This document shows positions 24,043-36,469 of a stretch of 64,000 bases of DNA, piece after piece (the stretch's first letter is position 1; each line of letters starts with the position of its first letter). Both the position numbers and the translations under genes were made by a program. Below the pieces are notes generated by a model, which saw only the letters and a list, made by a program, of their open reading frames with translations, was not told the DNA's origin and did no database searches. Source of the DNA: Epiperipatus broadwayi (taxonomy: Eukaryota > Onychophora > Udeonychophora > Euonychophora > Peripatidae); the NCBI GenBank assembly GCA_028023455.1, contig JAQFVV010006427.1, forward strand, positions 1,492,001-1,556,000, in the 5' to 3' direction.

Positions 24043-26322
24043 CTAGATAACTAACAGATAAATCTTAAATCTAGTTAAAATTCTGAAAAAAATTTAAATA
24101 TTCCACTTTTCAGATTCGAGTTCAAGTCATGAGTACAGCAGGCGGGTGCACTATTACCACATTATAAGGTCTTTATTTATTTATATACACGAACTTTTTC
24201 ATATCTATTATTATTATTGATTTTCAAAGTTTTACGAATAATTTCTATTTCTAATATTTTTAATAAATAATTTCATTTTTATTTGTAAAACTATGTACAT
24301 TAATAAATATACAGTTATCTATTTTTTGTTTAAATAAAAAAACCTAAAAAAGATTTTTTATTTCAGAAGTTTTAAAAAAATTTAAATTTTATTTTAACCT
24401 ATAATTAAAACTTTTTATTTTATTTTCAGATATTTTAAAACCCAACAAGTATTAAAAAATTATTTTATTCATATATACATATATTCTGAAATACAATATT
24501 ATAAATTCAAAATCATAGATTTTAAAAATATATGATTTTAGTAGGTAGTATAATTATTAATATTTGTAACTCAACGAAAGCAAACTATAAAAAACTATAT
24601 AAAGGCATGCTAGTTTAATTATTGTTAAAAATATTATTTTATATATACTATTATATGGCTTTCTCAGTTTATTACATGCTTCCACAAGCATATGTCTAAT
24701 ACAGTAGTAGAATGGCCGATTCTGGATTTCCAGAACCATAAATTGCGTCCAACTCTTCCACTTTCATTGCTGAACTACTTATGAACACCTGAGTAATAAC
24801 CATTCACTTATTTTTAGTAGTAAAAATACTCACATTTCCAGATCGTTTTATCGTTTTTGTCTTCATCATAAAGAACTTAAAATCCAAGATAAGATTAATT
24901 AGGAGTTTATTTGTTGAGATATTAATCAATTTCTATTGTAATAACAGAGAATTATTCATGTTGCTTTATCTGGAAAATATTGATATGCATTAAATGGTAA
25001 TAGTGTAATAGATGTATCACATACTACAGCTTATATATACTGGTGTCATGGAAATATTTCTCACTGGAAGATACTTTATATTCTTGAACACAGTTCATGT
25101 CAGGTCTTATAAGTATTTTACCATAGTATATGTTTTGCAATTAAATAAATAATATTTCTAATGATCACACTATCTTCATATAAGAAGTATTCAACTTATG
25201 ACATTTTTATGCCTTTTTATAAATAAAAAATAACCATTGAATAATCAAGATAGAAAAAATAGTGATGCTTTAAAGATCTTTGCAGATATCATTGTCAATA
25301 TAAACAAGTGAATACTCAATCATATTAGATCAAAAATTTTATTTGAAATATAAATTATCAAATTGAACTTCATTTATTTTAACAATATTATAAGGCAGAC
25401 ATTAAAATGATAACGTGATTAATAAATAAATTCTATTTTCACAATAATGAATTGTTTTATATTCAATTTAAAAATTAAACAATTGGCGGGTCATATCTGA
25501 AGAAAAATTATTTATAAAATCGTCAGATTTATATCAACTTAATGGCACATCACAATATATAGTATAAATATTACAAATATGTATTTTTTTAATAAATAGA
25601 TTAAGCTCATTAATAATTATAACATATTTAAAAATTTTCAGAAATTTTTTCTTGTAATTTTAGAAAGCAAAATTAATTTTTTTATTTACAATCCATCGTG
25701 TGACATTTAAAAAAGTCAAGATTATTGTTAAAATCAAGACTAATTAAAGTTGTTTCATAGCAAAAAGCTCTTTTATATTGTTTGAAAAAATTTCTTTTCA
25801 AAAATAACTATTTTATAATTTAGAATGTTATTATACCTTACTCATGTAAAAACACATTCTGCAAAAAATCAGGCACAAGATCTCTTTTAAAATAAAATCA
25901 CAACAAAATTAAATATATAACTAAATTAAATTCAGTTTATATTTGACAAAGTATTAATTTAAAAATATAGCTAAATTATTTTATAAATGCTTTTATTTAT
26001 TTTTTTCAAACTATTTTCACTGCTTCTGTAAAATACACCTATACCCCACTTAGCACCAGATCTTTATGCTTGTATTCACCATAGTGATTATTTTTAATTT
26101 GGGTCCACTATTTTGATTTACAATTGATTATTTACTATAATGATCATTAAAAAAAAGAATGTTTGAGGCCATTTGTAAGATTGGTGGCATCATAGGATGG
26201 TAACTTTATGTCATCCAAAAGAAAAATGGTGGCATTTATGTTAAAAATGTACAATACAGAGTTGATTCATTATATACAGTACAGAATATAAAATTACAGT
26301 ATTTTGATTATAAAATTAAAAT
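24043..26322. other. AT-rich stretch, no gene recognised
   Basis: 24105-24165 includes GATTCGAGTTCAAGTC (B-box-like) but no A box. The rest has only short closed frames. Confidence 0.5.
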
Positions 26323-26628
26323 ATTGTTACATCTTCATTTACCATTGTCAAACTTCCTCCACTCACAACTTTGACGCCATCCATTTCAGATAAATACAAT
26401 AATGATTATTACTAATCATTTTTGAAACTAGAGATTATTTCTAGCACAGATATAAACTTTAAACCTCAGTTAAAGATTAATATATCTGATTTTTTATTTA
26501 TTTTACACACATGGAGATAATCTCTAGTTTTGAAAATTAGTAATAATCATTATTGTATTAACTGAAATGGATAGCATCAAAGTTGTGAGTGGAGGAAGTT
26601 TGACAAAGGTAAATGAAAATGTAACAAT
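26323..26628. repeat. Palindromic foldback element (family D)
   Basis: Left arm 26323-26441 and right arm 26513-26628 are near-perfect reverse complements. Shared words include CTTCCTCCACTCACAACTTT (complement at 26581) and ACAATAATGATTATTACTAA (complement near 26535). The loop is about 70 bases, AT-rich and non-coding. It looks like a MITE-type foldback. No second copy was found in this window. Confidence 0.85.
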
Positions 26629-26654
26629 TTACTCTAGATAAATACTTTTCATAT

Positions 26655-26740
26655 AATAAAGATATATATGAGAGATAGTGACCTGGGCTAACTGATGAGT
26701 GCTGGTTCATCTTGAAATGCATCTTGGGGATCATTTATCT
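26655..26740. repeat. Foldback family B fragment
   Basis: GAGATAGTGACCTGGGCTAA and CTGATGAGTGCTGGTTCATC match the arm of family B at 45785-45825 (GGAGATGGTAATCTGGACCA, CTGATGAGTGCTGGTTTAGA). Single arm only. Confidence 0.65.
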
Positions 26741-27899
26741 TTTATTATATCTTTATTTAAGTGAATTTAAAAAGGAAGGGGAAGTATGGAGGTATTTATT
26801 ACATCTTTAAAATTAAAATACAATTAATGTATAATACATTACTTAATTTTTTTCCAGTGTCCTTAAAAAACAATCAATACATATTATAATGACATATCCA
26901 AAATAAAGTTTAATGACTACAAAAATAAAAAAAGTGCTTTGATAAATAATACACCTATTTTGATTATGTACAACAACCAAATGTATTCATATTATACTTT
27001 AAAATATGTAGATTATCTTAAAAACTGTATATTCACTCATTTTTATGAATTAAATTTTGTATTAAAGGTATTTTGCTTGAGGCAAAAATTATTATCACTT
27101 GTAAAATTTAATTATTTTGAAAAATAATGATTTTTGTGCATTATGCAATTAATATGTCAATTCTACATGAACAAAGTTACCAAATATGTGTAAAATATAA
27201 TTTATTGTACAGTATTTGCTTAATTTTAAATCATAATACAAGCCAAGGGAAAAATTATCGTGATCATAAAAAAATACAATGTTAAAAAAAAGTACAACTT
27301 TCATTCAGCATAAAACTAAATATTATTCATATAATATACTATTAACAATTAATTTTAATTTGTGTATTATATTAGCTAAAATATTCAACTAATTTTGAAT
27401 TAAAACTCCTTATGCACATTAACATTACTATATTGTAAATCTAAAATACTTTCAGTAAAAAAAAGGAGGGAGAAAAAAATAATTTCTTAAATTATGTAAT
27501 AAATAATCAACTTCATATAATCAAAAATTATTAAATCTAAGTTAAAAATAATATTTACTTGCCAGATTTTAAATCACAATCTTATAATTTGTTTTGGACA
27601 TACCCAATACAAGGGCCATGCTATTTATTTCAAAAATTATAGTACCAAAAGAAAAATATAAATCTCATTCAGCTTAAAAATAAAAATAAATTTTGTTCAT
27701 ATATTATTATTAATTAATATTTTAAATTATGAGCTGTATATATATATGTATATATATATTAAAATATTCAGTAAAGCAATTTTAAATTTAAACTTTTATA
27801 AATGCCAATTTTGCTCAAATCAGAACTATTATTATTGTAAACATATTTAAAAAAAAAACAGAGAAATGATTTTAAGCATTATACATTTAATAAAAAATT
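26741..27899. other. AT-rich stretch, no gene recognised
   Basis: Only short frames. A (TA)n run lies at about 27737-27760. Confidence 0.5.
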
Positions 27900-28388
27900 T
27901 TATAATTCTACCAAACTTGTGCCATTCAAGTTAATATAAAAAGGTAAAAAAAAAACTAATAAAGTTTTAAATATTAAGCCAGCATTCAGCAGATTCATAC
28001 CAGAACCATAGTGCTCAATAGAACTATGCCATAAAACATATGCATATATAGTAGTGAAGATCAATATGTAAATTACACCTGGTATGTAAATTAAATGCTC
28101 CATTTTTTTTTGTAATGGAACCCAGGAAACATTTCTGTTGATGTAATGGGGATTCCTTCTAATATCCCAAGCTTCTTTATATTTTTCCCTATCATTCCTT
28201 TCAGTATATATTGTTATTACATTGGAAGAAGAAAATGTGTATTTCATAGCCATCTTATGATCAAAAGATGTTGATTTGGATTTTAGATTTAATATAGCTT
28301 TATTATATAAATACATATGCTGGGTGACTCTTGATCTATTAGCATGAGATTCACTGCAATATATAGAGCTATAAAAATGCAATACCAA
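27900..28388 (-). pseudogene. Orphan PLE endonuclease fragment
   Basis: The minus frame carries S-S-I-Y-C-S-E-S (where the family has Y-Y-G-E-T), N-R-S-R-V-T-Q-H-M-Y-L-Y-N-K-A and K-E-A-W-D-I-R-R-N-P-H-Y-I-N-R. These match in order the GIY-YIG domain and C-terminus of the PLEs at 15.5-18.3 kb and 50 kb, but at a distance, so this is a third subfamily. Gly to Ser in the core and absence of any RT mark it as a dead 5'-truncated copy. The frame then runs into hydrophobic sequence (L-I-Y-I-P-G-V-I-Y-I-L-I-F) that is probably translated 3' UTR. Confidence 0.7.
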
Positions 28389-28577
28389 TAAATTGAAGAA
28401 GTTTCATTCTTTTAATTTTTTTTAAATAAGCCACATTTCTGTCATTAAAACATATTGTATTATTTGAAAAATTACTGTCATTTCAAAAATGACTAATGTG
28501 ACATCTAATGCAATAAAAAAGACTACAGCTAGAGTATTTGTATATTAAGTGCTGCTTATTCTGATCTGTTAATTCAT

Positions 28578-29400
28578 TAAAATATCACATGATCATCATT
28601 TCTTATGGTTACACAAGCTGTCAAAGCAGTATCAATTCTCTCCATACAATAATGCCACCCAATACAAGCCAATAGTCATCAATGGATGCTAGAAAGTTTG
28701 TGCATCAAAATTCCTATCTAATGACTACTTATCCAATATCCCCAGACTAGTTTCTAATTAGTAGCCTTCACTTGTGAAATTCTGAGAGTACTGAATCTAG
28801 AACTTTAGATCTAAGTGTACTGCTCTCAGATCAAAGGTCTCCTCATTGATAATTATAAACTAGAAACTAGTCTTGGGATATTTGATGATTAGGTACTAGA
28901 TAGGGATTTTGATACACAAACATTCTTGCATCCATTGTTCACTACTGTATTGATACTGTTTTAATAGCTTGTATGTACATAAAAAATGGTGATCATGTGG
29001 TCTTTTAGTGGTTTAATTACTAATCCTGGCCAAAGAATAATGATGTCTATGGTTATTAAAAAATCAATGATATCAAAATGTATAGATACTGAATTAGGTT
29101 TAGATGTATATGACTGTACAAATGAATGATCTTGGCTTGAAAATATTAGGGTTTTCAGTTCAGATTTGTAGCTTTATTGTTAACTAAAAAGATAAGAGTT
29201 GCATTAGATCCAAAAATCTAGTGCAGTACTCTCAGATTCAAGGCTTTTCACTGATGAGGGCCACATGCTGAAACTAGTCTGGGGATTTTGGATGAGTAGA
29301 CATTAGATAGTAGTTTTGATGCATACATACACTTTCTAGCATCTATTGATCACTATGGCTTGCACTGGGTGATCATACAATATGGAGAGAGTAGTGGTTA
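28578..29400. repeat. Foldback repeat family A, long palindrome plus partial unit
   Basis: 28578-29010 is a long palindrome. CACATGATCATCATTTCTTA on the left is matched by ATGGTGATCATGTGGT at about 28987-29002. CCCCAGACTAGTTTCTA is matched by TAGAAACTAGTCTTGGG, and the arms reach about 180 bases. 29030-29400 continues with a second unit alignable to 2530-2920 (ATGGTTATTAAAAAATC, GTGCAGTACTCTCAGATTCA, GAAACTAGTCTGGGGAT). Such extended hairpins would form double-stranded RNA if transcribed. Confidence 0.8.
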
Positions 29401-29779
29401 TTTATTTGCAACTGATTAATATATTTTTTTTAAAAAAAGTCTTAAATATTGATTGCAGTATGCAAAAACAAAATGCATTAGATACATATTTTTTTATAAT
29501 GTCAGAATTTTTATTTTTCTCAAAGTTAATTGCATGAATTGATTACTCTTAAACTGCTGATAAATAACAAGTGTTTATTATCACAACAATTCAGTTAAAT
29601 GAGATATTATTATTAAATACTGCATTTTTAATTCTAAATTATTTCACATAAATAAGATTAAAAGTTTTAAAAAAATGAAACTTCAATATGATTATTTTAA
29701 GTGTAATGAATACAAAAATACTTTTGCACAATGAAACCATATTTTTTTAATTAGTCATATCATCAACTAATACTACCAA

Positions 29780-30273
29780 AACTATGTATCTTCTTCATCT
29801 TATGAATCAAAGAATAATCACAACCTTCAAGATGTTTTATCTTCAACAACTATTGTAGCAGTTTATCATCAATTTGGATAAATAAGCCAATACAAAATTG
29901 ATGATTACAACATTGAAGAGCTTTTCAATCATAGATGGAGAATTAACTAATGATGAATTAGTGCAACTGGATGTAGAAAAGAAAATAAATTTTTGTAGAG
30001 AAGAATCTAGACATAAAAAAAACTGAAGGAACTGATTTATATCATGAGATCATGAACAGCAATATTGAAGAATTTGAAACATTTTCTCTAGAGATACTCA
30101 ACTATAAATACTTGGTATACCTTTTCCACAAAAAATCATCAAAGAATTTAAAAGACAATAATAGACTCTTAGAATTAGCAACTGATGACTTGGAAAACAG
30201 GATAAAGATGAGTCCTAAATGGATGGATTCTAGAAAGAACAATTTTAAGCAGTGTGGACATTTTTTAAGATAG
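29780..30273 (+). pseudogene. Tigger/pogo-type transposase C-terminal remnant
   Basis: Frames around 29795-29860 read L-M-N-Q-R-I-I-T-T-F-K-M-F-Y-L-Q-Q, matching the family pattern P-x-D-Q-G-V-I-x-x-F-K-x-x-Y-L-R-R that closes the DDE domain of Tigger transposases. Downstream, G-E-L-T-N-D-E-L-V-Q-L-D (about 29940) matches the E-L-T-N-E-D-L-x-E-L segment of the same proteins. The terminal 73-codon frame (30052-30273) is its broken tail. Several frameshifts and a stop separate the pieces. The DDE catalytic residues are not in the remaining part. Confidence 0.6.
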
Positions 30274-31339
30274 ATTTAAGTTGCTTTATTTTATTTAAGT
30301 ATATATTTTAAGTGCATACTTGCATAATATATATACATTATGTTTGCCTATATTGTACATTAGAGTTTTTTTATTAAATTACTCCAAAAACTAGGTTGGG
30401 TTGTTTTTTACAACAATTTCCACAATTTATGTTTTTGTTTTTTTTTAGAAAACCATTATTATCTTTGTTTTTTATACAATATTCTTACTTTAAAATAAAT
30501 TTGGGGAAGCAATTCTTCTTGCTGTGTGAAGTAAAGATGTAATAGTAATAATAGTTTTTGTATAAATTTGTCATTGATGTGTGGGTGCTTTGTAAAAACT
30601 GTTTTGTTAAATTAGTCACTTTTGTAATATGCATAAAATTTTACAAATTATATCTTCAAATCATGATTATTATAAACTTTTTGCATTTCACCTGAAATTT
30701 ATTAAGCGTTTTACAAATTAAATATATATTTTATCAAATAAACTACTTTTAGATGAACTATTAATAATTTCTATTTTGTAATCTAAATATTTACATTTAT
30801 AAGCAATAAACCATCCTTCATTTAAATTGTTGCACCCTTTGAAAACTTTTTACTTTAAAATCAATAAAATACTAATCTTCTGTTAATTATACAGAATTCA
30901 TTTATTTGACTTATTGTTGGATCAAATGATATTTGAGCAGGAACTTGTTGATAAGCATAACAGTTTCATTTGAATCTCTAAACGAGGGAGACACATGTGA
31001 CTCATTGATGGCAATCTCACATCACTTTTTATCATGATAAACATAAACATATTTTTAGTTTCTCTTGTAATTTGTAAATAAATATTTTGATGACTCTACA
31101 AGAGGAAAAATGTGTTTTGCAATCTTATTTTATGAATTCATCCTTATTATAGAATAGTAATTATTCTATATGATCAATATTTAAATATTAGAAATTTGTG
31201 AATAAATCAAACTGTGAAAGTAATTTTTTGTTTTAGTGTATTTTTAAGAGAATTTTTATTTTTATTAGACTGCATACAGATTCTGTTACTAAAATAAATG
31301 TTTAAATATATCCAGTCATTCAGAAATTCATATTTTTCA

Positions 31340-31436
31340 TGAATCTATTTTTCACCTCTTTCTTTATGGCACTTTTATAGAAGGGGGTATATTTAAATAA
31401 AATGGCTCTTCATGTCAAAAGGTTTGCCAAACCCTG
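31340..31436. mobile_element. hAT transposon terminus
   Basis: AAAATGGCTCTTCATGTCAA followed by AAGGTTTGCCAAACCCTG is the reverse complement of a Charlie-like hAT end (CAGGGTTTGGCAAACCTTTT...AAGAGCCATTTT). The opposite end and transposase were not found. 30280-31340 may be its decayed interior. Confidence 0.5.
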
Positions 31437-33247
31437 TTCCAATTAGAGATTTTGCTGAATTTTCCTCCCAATTTTTCTAATTTTTTCAATTGGAATTAAT
31501 CTTATAAATTTTATTTTTTAAGCCAGATAGTTTTATTATCAGATAGGCTGCAAAAACGAAATTTGTACTAGAAGTTTAACTATTATGTACAACCACATTT
31601 AATATTAGAAGAAACTGCTTTTAGCAGATGCCCTTATTACCCTGCAGCTAGTCTAACAAATTTAATTATTATGAAATAACCAAAATAATTAGTATTCCTA
31701 AGCAATAAATTATATTTTCAAAATCAGAAAAATTTGACAAGTTAAAAAAGATTACAAACCTCTAAAAAAACTATGTCAAATTGGTCAATTGATAAACTGA
31801 TAGTATTAAAGTATTTAAGTAAAAATGCAATTATCTTGCCTATTTATATCATGGATAAACAAATTAAATGGTTAACTTATTCTCCCATAAGAATAAATCA
31901 TAGTTTGCAAATTTGGAGAAGGTAAAAAGATTTATTAATAGGTAAAGAATTTTTTTGATTTAACAGAAATGAGATAATTAAGTAATATATTAACAGCAAT
32001 TATAAAATAATATTAATAATAATAGGAAGGAAAAGAAATACTACCATCAAAAGTGAAAAGATTAATTGAAAAATCTAGAAATAGAATAACTAGAAGAAAA
32101 AAATGTCAGCTAAAGTAAAAAGCAGATGGCAGACAAAAAAAACAAATCAGATATTTTTTTTTATTATTTCAATACAATCAAAAACGTGATTTTTCTTTTT
32201 TTAGGAATTTGACTAATATTGATTTTTTTATAGTCATGTGTTTTTCAATTTTCCAACTACAAAAATTCATATCTAATAGATGACTAGTTTTTTTCTCACA
32301 TATTTTTATTAGACTATCTATATATTACAAAGTAATATCATACTGAATATTCTTTGTATCTATTTTGATTTTTTTTCTTTTTTAAATATTTTATCTTTTT
32401 TTTTTCTTTTCCTTACACTATTTATCTTTTCACTTTCAATTAAATGTATTTTTCTTTGGGCAATAATATATATATATTATTGGTGTAAGATTATCATAAA
32501 CTATATATTTATATCCATTTGTTTGTATCTCACACTATACTTTTATAATTGGTCATTAATAAAACGCACATAACAATTTATTTACTTTTATTCCTAAGTA
32601 GTGTTATGACAATACTATTTTATATTCTTTGCAAATAAACTTTTCACGATTATTGAAAATTCTTAAAATATTATAGTAAATTTTAGAAATTGTTTTCTCA
32701 TAAATATATTATTATGTTATAATGCTGATTTATAATGACTGATTTTATATATTTTATTTTTATTGCTATCATTCTTTTTCAGGCTATAAATAGCTATGCA
32801 TTATTTTTAAGGTTATATAATTTTGTAATACAAATACTGAATTCTTTATATTACATATGTATGACTTTTGGAATTAAATTATAACTAAAAGCATGTCCAC
32901 ACCTATATATATGCATATGTATGTATATACATATCATGCATATGTACATATATACATACTCCAAATCCAAAACTCAACCAAACTAGCCAAGAAAATAAAA
33001 TCTACAATACAAACAATGGTTTCACTGCTACAAGCAGATTTCTCAAATGTAAAGAACTACAAAACAACAACATATTTATATTAAACATTACCCACAATTT
33101 CATTTACTTCCCATCCACCCTTAATATTAATATTAGGTCAATTTCATAAAAATTATTTGAGTGTTGGCTACTCTGATAAATTTGTTAAAAGTATTTTATT
33201 AATATTTGTAATGATGTAAAGGATAAAGAAAAATATGATTTTATTTC
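31437..33247. other. AT-rich stretch, no gene recognised
   Basis: Contains only short closed frames, a (TA)n run at 32467-32480 and a TATATGCATATGTATG microsatellite patch around 32902-32950. Confidence 0.5.
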
Positions 33248-33310
33248 TTTGTGGTACTTGGGTATTATTCCTGCAACCTAGGATAGACAGGATGACTATT
33301 CACATATGCA
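33248..33310. repeat. Foldback family C fragment (single arm)
   Basis: GTACTTGGGTATTATTCCTG followed by CAACCTAGGATAGA matches the arms of the hairpin at 35303-35478. Only one arm is present. Confidence 0.65.
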
Positions 33311-33554
33311 ATAAAGATATAATCTTGTGAACATGAAATAAACATGCGCTTTTTTCCTCCTCGAAAAATGTGTTTTTGAATGTGCACAAAATGTGTCAAC
33401 AAAACACAATTTCTTACGTGTCAAAACTTCTTAGTGTCGCTCGTTTCTGGAAATTATTGCATTTGCTGATTGAAAATTTTGTTTTTTACATTTTAAAGTT
33501 ACTTGTTGTTATTATTGTTATTTTGTTTGATCATTTTTAATTTCAACTTCTGAG

Positions 33555-34680
33555 TTTTTATTCAATCTGATCAAAGTGCTGAAATTAACACTTATTTTTT
33601 GATTTAGTAACTGAATTAAAACATTGATTTTGTTAATATTGTTGTTTCCTTTTGTCTGCTAAAGGTGCTGCATTTTAAAGTAATTTGTGGATGTATTAAT
33701 TGAAATAATTCATTGACAGATATTTTTTTATTTAGAAATTAAGTTAATATGTTAACTTTGTTAATATTGTTGTTGTTTCCTTTATCTGTTCAAAGTGCTG
33801 CAACTTATACTTATTTCTCAAGTCTGAAAACCATCTGATCATATTTATACAATCTATTTTTTTAAAATTACAAATTGAAGTAAAGTGTTGAATTTGTTAT
33901 TTCTGGTTTTTTTTTCCTTTTATTTGCCTTCATATAAAAAACGTTTTTACTCCTGCTTACACAGATTTGATAACACCTTCTTTTCCATGTTGAATGACAT
34001 CAAGAATGTTTTTACTCCTGTCTAAAAACAATCTGATACAAGTGCTGAAATTAATACTTTTTTTTAATTTAGTAACTGAATTAAAACATTGACTTTGTTA
34101 ATACTGTTGTTTCCTTTGATTTGCTCAAAGTGCTTTAATTTACAGTTATTTTGCCAGTCTAACAACTATCTGATCAGAGTGCTACAATTTACAGTTATTT
34201 CTTGAATTACTAATGGAATTAATATGTTGATTTTATATTTATTGCTGTTGTTTCTTTTTTTATTTGCTCAAAGTGTTGCAATTTACATTTATTTCTCCAG
34301 TCAAAAAACCATATGATCAGAGTGCTGCAATTTACAGTTATTTATCTAATTACTAATAGAATTAATATGTTGACTAGATTATTACTACTGCTGTTGTTTC
34401 TTTTTGATCTGCTCAAAGTGCTGCTGCTTTTTCAATTTTCAGTTACTTTTCCAGTCTAAAAAGCATCTGTTCAAAGTGCTGCAATTTACAGTCATTGTTC
34501 TAATTACTAACTGAATCAATATGTTGACTTTGGTATTACTGTTGTTTTCTTTTACTTGCTTTGAGATCAAAAACATTTTTAATACTATTTATAAAACAAC
34601 TCATCAAAGTGCTGCAATTTCCAGTTATTTCTCCAGTCAAAAACCCAACTGATGACTTTTCTGCTCAAAAAACTTCAGGA
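33555..34680. repeat. Satellite-like tandem array, period about 145 bp
   Basis: Units recur with the words TGCTCAAAGTGCTGCAATTT, ACAGTTATTTCTCCAGTC, ATCTGATCAGAGTGCTGCAA, ACTGAATTAATATGTTGACT and TTACTGTTGTTTCCTTT. TGCTCAAAGTG starts near 34122, 34265 and 34410, giving spacings of about 143 and 145. More diverged units lie at 33560-34060 and 34595. Each unit has an inner duplication of AGTGCTGCAATTTACAGTTA. No coding content. Confidence 0.8.
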
Positions 34681-35302
34681 ATTTGCTGTTTTTTTTCCTT
34701 TACTAATTGTGTTTTTTTTTTTTTTGGACAACATTTATTTCAAAAAATAAATTGCCATAGGTTTATTTCAAAAGTTACATTGCTTGGTAAAATTCCATTT
34801 ATTAGCATGTACTGTGCAATCACATGCTCTACAACCATTTCGGAGAAGGGGGAATGGTGGGAAGAATGCTGATAATCACATTTTGTATGCAAGAATTTCA
34901 TTACAAATTAAAGATTTAAACTACAACACTCTACTTCAGACAGTAAGTAGCCTCTTGTTGAATGTTTTGTAATTGATTTTAAAAAATATTTGTACAAATT
35001 TCAGTATTTTTCTTGGTTTTAAATCATTTGATTAAATTTAGCATTCAAGCATCATCTGTTTAAGTGTCTATTTCATAGAATTTTTTTTTAAAAAAAAAAG
35101 ATATATTTGTGTTGTGTTAATTTCATGCAGAAAAATGGATCCAGTATGCCTTCATTACTAGAATTTTTTGAAACTGATGGAAAAAAATTACAAAATTTGG
35201 TTCTCTGCGTCCATCAAATTTGATTGTTTGTGTCCGTCTACATTGCATAGAAGTACGTGTATATTTCCTATAAAATTTATTTTTGTGTATTTTTCTAAAA
35301 CT

Positions 35303-35478
35303 ATTGGGTATTATTCCTGCAACCAAGGAAAGAAAGAAGGACTTTTCACATTCATATATTGCTAACTTTGTAATGTTTGATGTTGCCAAAATCACAACAT
35401 TAAAAAGTTAGCAGCGTATTGATACGAATATGAAAAGTCCTCCTATCTTTACTTGGTTGCAGGAATAATACTCAAGTA
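35303..35478. repeat. Foldback family C hairpin
   Basis: GGTATTATTCCTGCAACCAA (35308) is mirrored by TTGGTTGCAGGAATAATACT (35454). AAGGACTTTTCACATTCATA is mirrored by TATGAAAAGTCCTCC. TGCTAACTTTGTAATG is mirrored by CATTAAAAAGTTAGCAG. The arms are about 75 bases with a short loop, and the hairpin abuts the PLE endonuclease fragment at 35485. Confidence 0.8.
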
Positions 35479-35484
35479 CCTTCT

Positions 35485-35953
35485 TTGCCATTTAAATTGT
35501 CTCCTTATAAAATTGTATGTAAAAATAGTAATTTGCTTGGTAATAAGAAAACTTGGAAAAGGGGTATTACATTGAATAATTTATTAAATAATACAAAGGA
35601 AATTTTTGATAGTAAAACTATTTCTGGTGTAATGTATATTATCTTTTGTTTTTATAAGAAGGTTTATATAGATCAGAGTAGTTTGAGCTTAAATGAAAAA
35701 ATAAAGATACATAAAAGTAGGGTTAGAAATCAATATCTTAGTTCTGCTTTGTATATCCATGAAAAAGATATAAGCCATGCTATTAATTTTGATGATGCCA
35801 AGGTTGTTTTCTTTGAGAGAAATGAAATTAAAAAAAAAAAATTAAAAATCTTTATTATTAAAAATTTATGATCCTGAAGCAATTAACCTATTTAAAAGTT
35901 CTTTTAATATTAAAGATATATGGGAAATAAATGGAATTGTGGGTAATGTTTAG
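35485..35953 (+). pseudogene. Orphan GIY-YIG endonuclease of a PLE, frameshifted
   Basis: The frame carries S-G-V-M-Y-I-I-F-C, K-K-V-Y-I-D-Q-S (family Y-I-G-Q-T/S, here Gly to Asp), L-N-E-K-I-K-I-H-K, S-S-A-L-Y-I-H-E-K, S-H-A-I-N-F-D-D-A-K-V-V-F-F-E-R-N-E. This is the GIY-YIG layout with the H...F-D-x-A-K-V tail seen in a different PLE subfamily from those at 15-18 and 50 kb. At the A-run 35829-35840 the frame shifts, and the true C-terminus (L-L-L-K-I-Y-D-P-E-A-I-N-L-F) continues in another frame to a TAG near 35953. No RT precedes it. Confidence 0.7.
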
Positions 35954-36469
35954 TTTAAATATATTATTTTGTTGTTATTAAACTTGAGAAGTCTGCTTGT
36001 AGCAGTGAAACTATTGGTAGTGTTTTAGAGTTTTTTGGGGGTAATTTTGATTATTTATTGACTAGTTTAGATTTATGCTTTTAATGTTTATATATACATA
36101 TTTACATATTATTTATATTGTTTTTTAATTTTATATCAAATTTATGTGTATAATTACATATAGAGAGGAGAGAGCATACATATAAAATATTGATCATTAT
36201 GTAAGACAATTAAAATAGGAATTCTAAAATGTATAGTTAAACATTAATTTGAATAAAAAATGTAAATTGAGATATATGTTTATATGTGTGTATTTATATG
36301 TGTGACACAGTTTTATTGATACTTATCTTTTCTTACTCATTTTCAAGGCCATTTAAGTAAAAGTCAGAAAGACAGCGAATTGGCGCATTGATTATTATAT
36401 GGACAATCATTCCGATGCTCATTTTTAAGTTTTTGTAGAAGTATAATAGTATAATATTTGTATTACAAA
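35954..36469. other. AT-rich stretch, no gene recognised
   Basis: May include the 3' UTR of the upstream PLE fragment. No motif identified. Confidence 0.4.

Noticed and set aside
24105-24170. tRNA-like B box GAGTTCAAGTC
   Set aside because: No A box at the proper distance, no tail and no target duplication.
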